Shown here: piece after piece, positions 46,706-59,321 of the stretch | Layout: every line of letters begins with the position of its first letter | How positions within the stretch are numbered: position 1 is the stretch's first letter | DNA from: Patellaria atrata CBS 101060 | Taxonomy: Eukaryota > Ascomycota > Dothideomycetes > Patellariales > Patellariaceae | DNA length: 64,000 nucleotides | Direction: 5' to 3' | Assembly: GCA_010093705.1 (NCBI GenBank) | Contig: MU006095.1 | Span: 810,315-874,314, forward strand | The notes under the pieces: model-generated | What the model was told of the DNA's origin: nothing | Databases searched by the model: none | Seen by the model: only the letters and a program-made list of their open reading frames with translations | Translations under genes and position numbers: made by a program

Positions 46706-49700
46706 ATAACCCGCGATCAATATTCACAGGCAGTTGCACCAGCACAGACGAATCGGCGGCAAGGTCAAAGTCCAGGCGATTGAACACACCAGAGTACAAC
46801 GAGGCCTTGAACGCGGGTCTCGAGGCGTCACGTTCTTTACTCTCGCAAGCTCCAACTAGACCCTCGTCACGTCATCTGCCATCGTTACCTCCTTTATGGG
46901 ACACCAACATCGAAGCCGAACTTAAGAATCCGCCAAAGACATCCCACGAAGTACCGCCTCCACCTCCGTCCTCTTCGTTCCAACTACCACAAGAGCAGGC
47001 AATAAGTAAAAAGCGAAAACTACCTGAATCAGAGCTTGAAACCTCCTATTACACACGTCTTCCCGATAGACCGCGGCTGAAGAAGAGGCATGTTACAACG
47101 TCCAGTGCTCGTACCTTAGAGCGATTCCAATTCTCTGGTCCGTCCATCAACAAAACACAACCACCTTCGCCACTCTTCTTTTCCAATAGCAGGCGTGAGC
47201 GGCCACGGCTACCAGCTCGTTTTTCTAGTTCCGAGGCGGCGGCAAGGATGCTTTCCAAGACACACGGTGAAGACACTGGAATAAAGACTGTTACTCTTGC
47301 AAGAGGCACACCTGTTGGTAGTTCGCCAAGCGGCGGAAGTGGCTCTTCCCTTGCTCGTACATCTTCGGATCGATTGAGCTTGTCTGGTATAATATCACCG
47401 GATGGAAAGGAAAAATCGGAAACGGTACGCCTTTTGGGTCAGGTGGGTGTTGTTGAATTACTAGAGCAAGATGCAAGACCCACGTTCATTGTCGACCTGG
47501 GAGAATCCTATAATTATACACCTGGTCCGCTTCGATTAGCCTTTTTAAATCGCACGTTACGTGGGCTTCCGGGCCTTATAGATTCAGTCACTGGTTACGC
47601 TATCCAGGATGCGTCGAACACAGATTTTCAGCAATTCAAGAGATGGATAATGGGATTGAATGGCCAAGGGGGAACTCCTGTTATACCCTTGCCTTCCTAC
47701 AGCTTCGCGGGAGTATCATGGACGTGCTCGAAGCTGCGGAATAGACTGCGAGTCGTTTGTTCGACTCAGGTAATCTCTTCAACCAGTCAGTCGAATTCTT
47801 CTATGTCAGGATCGCACGTAACTTCCAGTGGTGAGTCCAATGCACTCACAGCTAGCTCCAATGAAACAGAAACTAGCATCTCTGCTGCAACACGCCAGCA
47901 CTTGGAATCAAGCAATGAGCCACAAGATTATTTCGGCGCAGCCGCTCCTAAAGCTGGAGAGGTTCCATTACCGAAGACAAAGGATAAAATGGATACTAAG
48001 AACGTGGACTCCTCTCATGAGCCAGATACCACGTCAAATAGCAATAATGATAGCAATAGCAACGCATCGGCATCCTTGAATGATGCTCTACACTCCAGTC
48101 TAGATCTACCTGTAGTGGGTAATAACTTCTCAGTTGCGTCTGTTAGTGAGGTCGCCTCCTCTCTAGACATGCATCCTTCCTTGACTAACGAGTGCGTCCT
48201 TCTTGCTGTAACTACGGCCGATGTTGACTCGTTTTGTAGCGCGATACGATCTTCTCCAAAAGAGATTGGATTCTTTGATTGGACTCGTTTACCGCTCACG
48301 GATTCCCTGCCCCGGCACATCAGATTTGCACGTAGTATCGATTGGGCGAATACAGCACTCGGGCCTATCGAATTTTGGTCAGCTGACCTTCGACAAATGT
48401 GCAATCTTATCATGGCCAGCCCTCACCCAGCTGCAATGTATTGGGGAGAAGACCTTGTAGCTATTTACAACGAAGCATATATACTTCTTGCCGGTCAAAA
48501 ACATCCAACCCTCATGGGACAAAGCTATCGCGAAGCCTGGAGAGAGATCTGGGCAGATGTCGAGCCTGTCTTTGCTAGCGCAAAGCAAACCGGGCAAGCA
48601 ACGATGAAGGTAGGTACTCTTAAACATTCTTATAGCTAATTGACTAAGCCCTCGTTAGGATGATGATTGCTTGTTTATCAAGCGCAGTGACTATCTTGAG
48701 GAGACCTACTTTTCCTGGTCTATCATCCCCATGGTCGGTACTGACGGTGCTGTCTCGGGGCTTTATAATCCTGCATTCGAGAAGACGCGGCGGAAAATTG
48801 CGGAAAGACGAATGCTGACACTACGTGAAGTTGGTGAGAGGACCGCGTCAGCCCGGGATGTGAAGACATTCTGGGAGCAGGTCCTGGCTGCCCTTGAAAC
48901 TAATGAACATGATACTCCTTTCGTACTGCTATACTCAGTCTCTGATGATTCTGATAGCGACTCCTCTTCCATCCATTCGAGTAGCTTGCTGGGCACAAAG
49001 ATATGTTACTTGGAAGGCGCGCTTGGCGTACCTCCCGACCACCCGGCGGCCCCAGAACAGCTAGAATTGAAGACTAGCCCAGAGGGATTTGGTCCAGTCT
49101 TCCGTGAAGTTATGAAGACAGACAAACCGGTCATGCTCGATGTATCGTCAGGTGATCTTCCCTCAAAGGCTATAGAAGGCCTGGAATGGCGAGGCTTTGG
49201 TGATCCATGCCGCGCAGTAGTGGTGTGTCCGATCAAGCCGACAACAGGAGAAAATACATTGGGATTCCTTGTTCTAGGCATAAATCCTCGGAGACCATAT
49301 GACGATGATTACAGTCTGTTTATACAGCTCCTGAGCCGGCAACTTGCCACTTCCCTCGCATCGGTTGTCCTCTTCGAGGAAGAGATTCGAAGAGGCCAGC
49401 AAGCGGCTAAACTTGCTGCTCAAGACCGTATAGAACTTTCAGAGCAACTAGCAGCGCGGACTCAAGAGGCTAGAGAGAGTGAGACAAGATTCACACGCAT
49501 GGCTGAGTTTTCTCCCGCTGGATTGTTTATTGCGGACTCCGCAGGGCACGTAACTTATTGTAATGACACCTGGTATGAAATCTCGCGTGTAGCTAGAGAT
49601 ACTAGGAGCACCGATCGCTGGATCGATGCCGTTCTAGAGGAAGACCAATCTCTCGTAAGGAATTTATGGGCAGAGCTAGTCGAGCACACAAAACCTATAA

Positions 49701-51583
49701 ATGCCGAATTCCGCTTTAAGGCCCAGTGGGAAGACCGTAATGGCAATAAAAGCGATACGTGGGTGCTTTTCAGCGCTTATCCGGAAAAGTATGAGGAAGG
49801 CATGCTTAAGAGTGTCTTCGGCAGTATCACCAATATCAGCCAGCAAAAATGGGCAGAGGGCTTTCAGAAGCGAAAGATGGAGGAGGCAGTTGAGCTTAAA
49901 CGTCAACAGGAGAACTTTATCGACATCACTAGCCATGAGATGCGAAATCCACTGAGCGCAATATTACAGTGTGCGGACGAGATATCCTCCTCGTTGACTG
50001 AATTTCGTTCCACCAATTCTACGACCATATCGGATGAATTAATCAGTAGCAATATTGATGCGGCTCAGACGATAGCTCTTTGTGCGCAGCATCAGAAACG
50101 CATAGTAGATGATGTTTTAACATTATCGAAATTGGATTCGGCAATGCTACTTGTGACGCCTGTTGATGTACAGCCGCTTAACGTCGTGCAGCGAGCTCTT
50201 AAAATGTTTGAGGGAGAATTAGTAACTGCGGACATTGAGATGACTTTCATCATTGATGATTCGTTCAAAGAGCTGGGGATCGATTGGGTCCGACTGGATC
50301 CCTCTCGAGTGCTCCAAGTACTCATCAACCTCACAACAAATGCCATCAAATTCACCACTACCGAGAGCAAACGTACGATTGCCGTTACAATTGCTGCCTC
50401 TAAGGAAAAGCCATCGACAATTGAGAGGCGTCTTGTTAACTATTTCCCTACTAGGTCGAAGAGGGTAGATATGACAGGGGGTATCGATTGGGGATCCGGC
50501 GAGGAGGTATATATCCAATTTGCTGTCCGAGACACCGGCCGAGGCCTCAGCGAAGAAGAGAAGAAACTGCTCTTCCAACGCTTCTCTCAGGCGAGTCCAA
50601 GGACGCACGTCCAATATGGTGGATCCGGATTGGGGTTATTTATCTCACGCGAACTTACAGAACTCCAAGGCGGCGAAATTGGCGTTTCATCCGAGGCTGG
50701 CAAAGGTAGCACATTTGCCTTTTACGTGAAGGCGCGGAGAACAAACCCTCCCACGGAACCAGAGGCCATGCCCCATTCCCTAGGAAAACAGCCTTTGATC
50801 GACCCTAGCAAACTGAAAGTGAAGCAGGAACCTGTCGTCAAGACGAGGGATTTCGCCGTTCCTGTCTCTGGCGATGTCAAAGCATCGTCTGATGATCCTA
50901 AGCGCTCGCTACAGGTATTAGTTGTTGAAGATAAGTAAGTCATTTGCGCTGCGTCACTATATCCTTTTCGTCGCTAACCGTAACACTTTAGCCTCGTAAA
51001 CCAACGTGTTCTCAAGAAACAGCTCCAAAACAGAGGCATTGTTGTTCATGTCGCCAACCACGGCGGAGAAGCCCTCGACAAGCTGCAGAGCTCACAATAC
51101 CACGTAGATGCCAGAGCCGGCGCTTTCCCTCTCAACGTTGTCCTTATGGACCAGGAGATGCCGGTGATGGACGGCTTACAGTGCACGCGCACCATCCGAG
51201 AGTGGGAGCAGAGCGGGAAGCTTGTGTGTCACGTACCAATTATTGCGGTTACGGCGAATGCGAGAACAGCACAGATAGAAGCATTGATAACCGCTGGAAT
51301 GGTGAGTTGCACCCGCAGTTTTTCTTACCATGACCTTTCGTCTGGATGGAGTTTGTTAAATGTTAATAAAATGTAGGATGACGTGGTGTCTAAACCGTTC
51401 CGCATCCCGGAACTCCTTCCAAAGATACAGGAGCTCGCAGCCAGATTTCCGGGACCGTGCGTACAACCATTAGCGAAGTCATCAAGTCCCGACGCAGCGG
51501 TTAAGGCGATTGCGGAAGCCAGCGAGAAGATGAAGAGTCAAGCGGGGGCCAGAGACAGAGCTCGACCGGGGAGTTCGATCTAA
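46702..51583 (+). CDS. Hybrid histidine kinase with PAS/GAF sensor region
   Basis: Four exons, 46702-48609, 48659-50934, 50992-51301 and 51377-51583, encode 1566 residues. A disordered N-terminus of about 500 residues (S/P-rich, NSNNDSNSN) precedes a PAS-like module (about 525-690; WANTALGPIEFWS, MYWGEDLVAIYNEAYILLAG). Then come a GAF-like region (about 705-870), a second PAS (about 910-1030; GLFIADSAGHVTYCNDTWYE), a HisKA dimerisation domain with phospho-acceptor His1062 (SHEMRNPLSAI), an HATPase domain (N-box LINLTTNAIKFT; G-boxes DTGRGL and GGSGLGLFIS) and a C-terminal receiver domain (VVEDN, phospho-acceptor Asp1448 in LMDQEMPVMDG, Lys1504 in SKPF). All catalytic residues are present. It should autophosphorylate and pass phosphate through an HPt protein to response regulators. 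No transmembrane helix is evident, so it is probably cytosolic. The last two introns fall in the receiver domain. Confidence 0.92.
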
Positions 51584-53320
51584 ATCTTTCCTATCTTTCA
51601 CGTAACGAGAAACGCTTTATGTGCATGGTTGCATTGGCATATTTGTCCTTGGGCACGTAAGGGGCGGCGTATATGTCCTTCTTGCTTCCGCTATTCTGTG
51701 TTCAGCGCTGTAAATATAGGGATGGCGTGATGCATTATCTATTAGACTTTGCGGTGGATGAGGTGTTAGGGGCGCGTGCACGAGGGAATCGCCTTACCTA
51801 GGAGGTGTCTGGAAAGGGGATAGAGTACGAGAGTTGTATCGGATGTCCAGAGTATCCAAGGCCCCTGAATAACTTGCATACTAGATCAGCTATTTGCATT
51901 TGACGGTCATCGATCAAGCACTCATCAATGTCTGATGTTTGAACAGTGCTTTTGCTCTTCCGTGAAATTGCTAAAATGGAATGGGCCGAGCTATGCTACG
52001 ACTATGGTACAGTACATCCGCGGGCTATGAGTTCGAGTTCAGGGGCTGAGCCGGTTTCCTGGAGACAATGCACCAGATGGTTCCTACTTAAGACTAGACT
52101 GCACCGGGCCCTATGGAAACTTGGTTCAATGATTCCATCGGATGACTTCTCATAGCTTGGAACCGTTTATGAACCCGGTGCAAGTCCGTCTCTGTTCCGA
52201 TCGGGTCGGAAGCTTCCCGTTCCATGGTACGCTTTTCGGAGCGGGTCTCCGTCCGCGGTTGGCGATCGGGTAGAACTATCTCACAGATCAGGTTTCTCGC
52301 CTCGTACTTCCATCCAGCTGGAACCTTAAAGTCACCTCACGAAAATCATCCATCACATGGAATTCCATTGCTGGATCTCAGTATGGGTTCATTTCTCATC
52401 AGTCTATTCCTCGTCAAGAAGCGGCATATCTAGTTCTATAGGTGATTCTATTACAGTGATTAAACCATCATTGGATGTTTAGGCCCTAATGTCCTGAACT
52501 CTACAAATGTCAAGCAGCTCAAGCGACTTGGGCTTTGGTCATAAGCTTCGCCCTCGCACTTGGTTTCCGCAATTGCGATACCTTACCGTTAGTTCAGTAC
52601 TAAGGAATGCACCACAATGGTCAGCCAACTTTTCTTCAAACCTACAAAGAACTACCAGGAGCACGGAACGTTACTAGCAATAGCTTTCTCTGTAAACCAC
52701 CTACGTATTCTAGCACTCCAATCATATGACCGTTAAGCTACCGCGAAACTAACTATGACTGTATCAGGAGAGACGTCCGCGCTCATGGGTTACTTTCATG
52801 ATCAACGTAAGCGGGTATGTACTGTACCTGGCCCGGGGAAATCGGTCCTCCCTTGACCTTTGGGGGGTCAGCCAATAAATTTTCGATCTAGTTGTTCTAA
52901 GTTCGAGGTGGACTTTGACTCTCAAACTCCTACCTACCGTGCGATTTCTTCAAGAGCTATGGAAGTCTCGTTTCGTTCAAAGGCCAACCGAGACCTAGAG
53001 TAGAAATACGCTGAAAACAAACCGGTAGGTCCCGAGGAGCATGACAATGTTCTTGACGAGTCTCCTGAGACCGAAATCGAGCATTCGGGCAGCAGGCTTG
53101 CCGCAGAGAACATATGTCAGTTAGACTTTGACTAACATACTAGCCTCCTAAGGCGGGTTCCTAGGTGTTTTGGCATCTGTGGCTCACTTAGCATGAGGAA
53201 ACCCCGCCTAGAGAACCAGAACACTTTGTACATATAATAATACATACACTTCTCGTTTCCGAAATACTCATACAACAAGACACCATAAACTCATGAAATA
53301 CTCACATTCCTTTTGAAGAT
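51584..53320. other. Intergenic stretch
   Basis: These 1.7 kb carry the kinase 3' flank and the promoter of the rhodopsin-domain gene. Frames of up to 69 codons have no family resemblance. A 7-codon upstream ORF lies at the right end. Confidence 0.5.
53293..53316 (+). promoter_or_regulatory. Seven-codon upstream ORF before the rhodopsin-domain gene
   Basis: ATG at 53293 to TGA ending at 53316 (MKYSHSF), four bases before the main ATG at 53321. Whether it lies within the transcript is unknown. If it does, the spacing would make reinitiation at 53321 inefficient. Confidence 0.4.
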
Positions 53321-54981
53321 ATGCCTCAGTTCCGACCCGATTCTGAGCTCCCGTTCATTTACAAAGCTAAGACGATAGTGGCCATCTCAGCCGGATTTGC
53401 AGTAAGTATCCCGGTATACGAGTAGTATTAGGTAAATTGAAACTGATTGAATGCTCTTTTAGGTTCTTGGATTTGTATGTTTCATCGCGCCCGTTTCGTC
53501 AATTATAACCTAATCCTGCACCACAGATAGCCGTATTCTTACGGATATACTGTCGACTCAGACCAATATATTGTTTTTGGTGGGATGATGCTTTAGTTCT
53601 TGTTGCGTTTGTAAGACTTTTCCCTATTCTAAACTTTTCAGGAGGGATTCCTAATTCATCTGGATAGATAACCTCTACTATCGGAAATATCATTGTATGT
53701 TTATGTACGTATGGTATCTAAGTGCACATATTACGCCGGTGCCCGACTGATCCCGGTTCTAGTACCTCAGTATGGCCTGGGACAGCACGAAGGCGATTTG
53801 ACTTTGCTGCAAGGAAGGGACTTTCTTTATGTACGATTATACTTTACCACTCCTCTCCTCATACTCCCTCAATCCCCACTCCCTCATTTTCTCCCCAATA
53901 CCCAAGTCAAACTCCACCGTAACTGATAGATTGTTTAACAGTGGATCCAATTTGCGAACTCAACGTACGCTCTATCTACAGGCTTGATCAAAATCTCGAT
54001 TTTGATGCAATACATCCGCCTAGCTGGCGTATCCCACCGCACATTCCGAATAGTCTGTTCTTGGGTCACCGCAGTCGTAACCTGCTGGTGCATAGCATAC
54101 TTCTTCGTCGTCGTCTTCGCATGCAACCCGAGAAGGCGATCTTGGGAGAAATGGGTACCCGGTAAATGTTTCGGCTACGGCTCCCTCGACGTCACAGAGC
54201 TTCTAGTTGCGTAAGCTCCCCCAACCTTCAGTACCAGCCCGGGAATCCCAAGCGCCTGACACAAGTTCCAGGTACGCTTCCCACGCGGGCTCCAACACCG
54301 TCTTCGACTTCATAGTCTACCTCCTCCCGATCCCGATCCTGCGCACCATCAACCTCTCCAAAAAGAGCAAACGCGGCCTCATCGGTCTCTTCTCCGTCGG
54401 CGCTGTGTAAGTTCTCCCCAAGTTCAAACAACCACCCCACTTTCCTTTCCCCCAACCCACACTAACACCCCCCCAAAAGCGTCTGCACAACAACAACCGC
54501 CCGCCTCCTCCTCATCCTGATCTCCAAACTCGGCAACGACCGCACCTCGCCCGACCGCACCCACCACGCCGCGCCCGTCGTCCTGCTCGGCTGCCTCGAA
54601 GTCATGATCGCCATCACCGCCGCCTCGATCCCGACGTTCTGGCCCCTCATTTTACGGCTCAGGGGCAGCGGGATCTGGGTTACGAGTGAGGTGCGTGTGG
54701 AGAGCGCGCCCATGACCGGGGCTGATAAGGGGTATACCGGGAGTGATGGTGGGAGTGACGGGCATGAGTTGACGCTTGTGGGGACGGGGAGTAGTAAGGG
54801 AGGGACAGGGACGGGTTGGCAGGATGAAGATGAGGTCAGATTGGTTAGGGGGTATGGACATGCTTATGTTGAGGAGTGGGCGAAGGGGAAGGGGGGGGTG
54901 GTTGAGGCGGGGGCGGTCGAGGAGGGGAATATGATTAGTATTGAGAGTGCGAGGGTGCATGTTCTTAAGGAGGGGAAGTGA
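53321..54981 (+). CDS. PTH11-like rhodopsin-domain integral membrane protein
   Basis: Eight exons, 53321-53401, 53463-53474, 53527-53610, 53668-53694, 53771-53830, 53942-54210, 54272-54406 and 54480-54981, encode 389 residues. The second exon is only 12 nt (VLGF) and the fourth 27 nt; both are needed to avoid stops and to keep the family pattern. Landmarks of the fungal rhodopsin-domain family (seven helices, PTH11-like GPCR relatives): VFLRIYCRL, FWWDDALVLVAF, IIYGLGQHEGD, WIQFANSTYALSTGLIKISI, CNPRR, SNTVFDFIVYLLPIPILRTI and LISKLGND. No CFEM domain is present. A glycine- and acid-rich cytosolic tail of about 110 residues follows. It is probably a plasma-membrane sensor with unknown ligand. 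An alternative acceptor at 54265 would add two residues (SR) before YASH. Confidence 0.8.
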
Positions 54982-55191
54982 AGTATTCTTAAAAAGTTAA
55001 GGAATTGGGGGGCATGGATCTGTATTTTAGGTTGGGTTTCGGGTATGCGCGTATGGCGCGGTTATCCCTTGTAGGAGTCGTGGTTTGATATGTATTTGTA
55101 TACAAAAGAGGGGAAATATTAGAAGATTTCATGGATATTGCTATCAAAACAAAATCTTATATTCTATCTCGTCAATCGTAAAATATATCTA

Positions 55192-57289
55192 TCACGACAT
55201 CCCCATCCTCATCCCCAACCCCCGCACGAACCTCACCTCGTCCGCCTGCCTCTCCAGCGCCCTCCTCATCTTGGCCCCAAACTCCCTCTCCTCCCTCGCT
55301 CTATCCTCTTTCTCCCTATCCTCCTCCATGCGTTCCTCAAAATCCTCCGGCAAGAACCGCGGACGGGTGTTAAACCCCACCAACCCCAACCGTCCATCCC
55401 CAGTCCACACGACCAAGTCATCATTCTCTAACCACGCATCACCGCTGCCGGTGTAGCCACCAGTAGAATTCGCAAGCGTAGGAACAATCTTCTGCACGAT
55501 ATCCCCAGCCCCAGACCCCTCGCGCGGCCCAGAAAACAGCCCGCGATTCGTGAGCACGAAACTCGTCTCCGCAGCATCGACGTTGATATTGAAGCTCCTG
55601 GTCGGGGTGAAGCCGTCGCGCTCAACCCAGCGAATATTCCCGTCGCCGTCGGAATACACGATCAGCGTGCCGTGCGGCGCCACCGAGAGCAATTTCGACC
55701 CGCTCGCCGTCTGTCGGTTCTGCAGATACAGATTCCGGTTGCGCCCTGCTGTCGCGTCCGTGCTTAGGATCCCGTAGCGCGGGTCGTCGCTGAGGCCGTA
55801 GAGTTCCAGGCTGCCCTTGCCCTTGTACTCTCCTGCAGCGATGAGCGTGCTGCCGGGGATGTTCTTGACGTCGCGCACCTCGCTGATGGAGAGTGCGGCG
55901 TCCCGCAGCAGGTCCATTTCGCGCGGGACGTAGGGATGGGGTAGGGAGGTCATGGCGCTGATGCGGGCGCCGGAGTGGATTGTCCCGCGCACGCGGGGGA
56001 AGTAGCGGCGGTCATAGTTGAGGATGTTGGTGAAGCGGCCGCCGACCCAGATTTCGCCGTTGCCGGTCCAGGGGGTTGGGGAGAGGTGGAGTATTGATAA
56101 GGGACCTGGTTGGGATAGGGTGGCGTATGCCTGGCCTAGATCCCCGGTAAGGAGTCTGTGGAAGTCGTTGGGCTGGCGCGCGCTTCCGCTGTTGATGATT
56201 TCGCAGAGTACGTCGAGGGAGGGGTTTGAAGTTGAAGAAGGGCTCCGTGGGTCGTGGAGGTGCAGTGTCATGTTGGTGCCTATGGTGAGGGGTGTGGGAT
56301 GGCTGGATTCTGAGAGAGCGGTGATTGGGAAGGGGAAGGTGTCCCGAGATATGAGTTGGAGTGTGTTGAGGTCGACCTGGTTGAGGGTATTTTGGACAGC
56401 GAAGAAGCCTTTTCCTTGCGCCCTGTCTAAGCTGACGCATTCTACCGCACCAGTTTCCGTCATCATTGCTTTGCTTTCCGCAAGTTCCGGTACTTCTCCG
56501 TTCGATCTTTGCGTCAGAAGCCTGGTCGCGCTCTGGTACAACAACTTGCCCTGTCTACGATCTTCTGAATCACCCGTATCTGGTCGAACATCCCAGACAC
56601 CGACACTTCCATCTTCAATCGGCGCAAATATCTTATCCGCAATATCCCCATTATTGTCATACAGCACCCCCAAGCCTGTGACCGTCACATATCTTTGATT
56701 CTCCCCTTCCCGCTCGACACTACCCATCCTCTCGAACCAATTCATTGATATCAGTGCATGTCGATGGATATACTCCCTATAGAAGTTCACCTTCTCCGAC
56801 GGGTAACTCGGATCCCAATTCGCCAGCGCCCTCTGCCTCTCCCTCGCAGCCGCTTTATGCGCCTGCATCTCCGCATTTGGAGCCGTGGAATCATTTACAT
56901 TGTTCGGGGCGTCCTGCGAAAGAGTGGAGACGGCATTAACGAGGGCCACGAGGGAGGGTTGTAGACGATGCGTCAGGAGATGTTGCCGGGTTCGGTTTAC
57001 TTCAGCCCGCGAGTTCTTAAAGCAAAGACGTTTCCAGAGATTATCGTCGCGGGAAACATGGAGGAAACGGCGGGATATACGTTGGATGCGGGCGATGTCT
57101 TCGGGTTTGACGTCTGTATGTCAAGCTGTCAGTCAATTTGAACATCAATTGGAAGGGCATGGGTTACCAATCTGGATTGTTCACCGTACATGAGAGTATT
57201 TGAATGATTATCTCGGACGGGAGGCCGTCCAGTGTCGGACTGGGTGGTTTATTGAAAGTAGCCATGAGGGAATATGGGTTGGTGGCCAT
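55192..57289 (-). CDS. F-box protein with WD40/beta-propeller-like C-terminus
   Basis: Two exons on the minus strand, 57289-57190 and 57113-55192, encode 673 residues. The 76-bp intron splits the F-box. Using the GTACGG donor gives LPSEIIIQILSYVKPEDIAR, then IQRISRRFLHVSRDDNLWKRLC, a textbook F-box at about residues 23-70. A later GT donor would break the frame. After a basic coiled segment (EMQAHKAAARERQRALANWD) the remainder is rich in propeller-type strands such as FAPIEDGSVGVWDV, GEIWVGGRFTNILNYDRR and LIVYSDGDGNIRWVERD. The end is a charged helix (EDFEERMEEDREKEDRAREE). It is likely a substrate receptor of an SCF (Skp1-Cul1-F-box) ubiquitin ligase. The substrate is unknown. This architecture is common in filamentous ascomycetes. 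Confidence 0.86.
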
Positions 57290-57969
57290 GATGGAAAGGA
57301 ATTGGGGGCGGTGGGGGTTCAGACGATGACAGTTGACAGTTGACGGCTTCAGAGAGCTTCAGCCCTACTGTATTTACCAGTTTACGTCGGGTTTCGATGA
57401 AGTTCCAAAGCATCCCACCGGGCCGTGAACGGGCTGGCAGGGGTGAAGATCGGAGCTCGGGCCTTGTCCTCCCCTTTCCCTTCTATCAACATCATAAGGG
57501 ATTGAGTATCTACAGAAATTAGATTTGACCATGTCTTTTTTCCACGGGAGCTGTTATTTAGATTTTTTATACAGTAGGGGGGAAAAAGAAAAAAAGCAAA
57601 ACAGTTCCCACCCGCTCCTATCCATTGGACGAGCGGCATGGTACTTCTGCTTGAGGGCATTATCCCCTCTCTCAGGTTCGACCTCTGGACCGGTTGGTTC
57701 TGGCCTGATCGGTGTGGTGGGGGTTTTCACCACTAGGCCATGGGTATCTGAGATATGGAAAGAAGTCACGGTTTGTTTATTGATTACCTACAAGTGGTAG
57801 GAACGTGTTCAGGCGGGGGCGGTGGGCGTTAAGGTATAAAAAAGGGTTTGTCAAAATAACAGCTCCCTTTCTATAGCTTCTTCATTGGAGCAAATACGGC
57901 AGTCCAAGTGTTAGTTTCATCAATTAGAAACGATATCTATTTGATCCAAAATCATTATCGCTATATCCT
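57290..57969. other. Intergenic stretch
   Basis: These 680 bp hold the F-box gene promoter and the 3' flank of the ACR3 gene. Only short, unconvincing open frames are present. Confidence 0.5.
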
Positions 57970-59321
57970 CTATCCTTTCCAACCCAACCGTTTCTTTACA
58001 CACTTCAATACATATACTAACGACACCAGTACAGGAACCTCGATCAAGGGACCGACAGTGCTTGCCAAAGCTTGTTGACTACCCGCACCATACACTGCGA
58101 CAACAACCGCAATAGCAAGCTCGAAGTTGTTGCTTGCTGCTGTGAAGCTCTGTGTACAGCTTACTCTATAACCAAAGCCTAGTTTCCAACATAGCACGGC
58201 CGTGCCGCCAAATGTCAAGAGAAAATAGACGATAAGTGGCGCCGCTACTCGAAGAACAGAGGTGATCTGTTCAACAACGTGTGCACCTTGAGACGCAAAC
58301 AACACTATGATTGTGTAAATCAGTCCCAACAAAGAGAAAGGGCCGATGAAACGTATAAATTTGTGTTGATAAGCTTGCTCCCCAAGAAGTTTTCGAAGGA
58401 CAAACCGAGTCAGGATTGCGGCTCCCAGTGGAATACCTAGGCCATGTCAGATAAGCAGTAACAGAAAAAAACAACAAGAGGACTCACCAAGAAACACAGC
58501 AACACTCGTTGCGGTCTTTTCATAGGACACATTTGTATCACTATCGCTATGACTAACAACACGTAGGTAGAATATTGCAAAAGGGGCGAAGAGCACAATC
58601 TGGAGAATACTGTTGAAGGCGACTAGAACGGCACAATAGTCACCATCACCCTTGGCGAGGTCTGTCCATATCAACACCATAGCGATGCAGCGAGCTATGC
58701 CAACATAGATCAGCCCTTCTCGTAACTCTTGCCGGTCAGGGAGGAAAGCCCATGCTAATCCAGTCATGAGGAGGGGAGCAAGTATCCAATTGAGAACAAA
58801 GGATAGGAGGAGATGAATATAGATCTCCCGCTTCTTAAAGATAAGATGGAGGGTCTCGTAGCGAACTTTGCAAAGAATGGGGTACATCATTACGAGAAGA
58901 CCAATGGCTGAGATACGTTCAGTATGATCTCGGAAATGTAAATAGGGATGTGAGACCTACCAATGGGTACACTGACTCCTACAAACTCTCCTTTCTGAAG
59001 GGCAGGACCGGTGGAAGGAACAAAGTTCCCCAGTATTATTCCAAGTGCCATAGCAATGATGATCCAGAGCACGAGGAATCGATCAAGAAAAGATAGTCCT
59101 CTTAGGGGAAGAACATCATTATCACAACCATCGTCACAGGTTTCGATACCATCATCTGGCGTGGTGTTAGCATTCTCTAGCATCCAGGTGCACCGGGACA
59201 TACCAGGTAGTTTCACTGATGGCCCACTTTCGACATCCACCTCTTTGAGGCCTCCTACCGTATCATGGTAGTCATGCACAGGTTGGGTCTTTTCCGCGAC
59301 TGAATGTTCTACTGTATTCAT
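57970..59321 (-). CDS. ACR3-type arsenite efflux transporter
   Basis: Three exons on the minus strand, 59321-58961, 58907-58488 and 58436-57970, encode 415 residues. Introns are 53 and 51 bp. After a hydrophilic N-terminus of about 75 residues come about ten helices of the bile acid/arsenite transporter fold. ACR3 family signatures: GIILGNFVPS, VGVSVPIAIGLLVMMYPILC (junction restored by splicing), KVRYE, LLMTGLAWAFLPD, GLIYVGIARCIAMVLIWTDL, AKGDGDYCAVLVAFNSILQI, ASNNFELAIAVVVAVYG and VGPLIEVPVLV. The conserved Cys in ARCIAMV, needed for arsenite transport in characterised members, is present. It would export As(III), possibly Sb(III), across the plasma membrane using the proton gradient. It is divergent from the permease gene across a 649-bp intergenic region. 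No arsenate reductase gene lies in the window. Confidence 0.93.

Noticed and set aside
53695-53722. 28-bp intron option in the rhodopsin-domain gene
   Set aside because: It is too short for a fungal spliceosomal intron. The 76-bp alternative (53695-53770) instead yields the family motif IIYGLGQHEGD.
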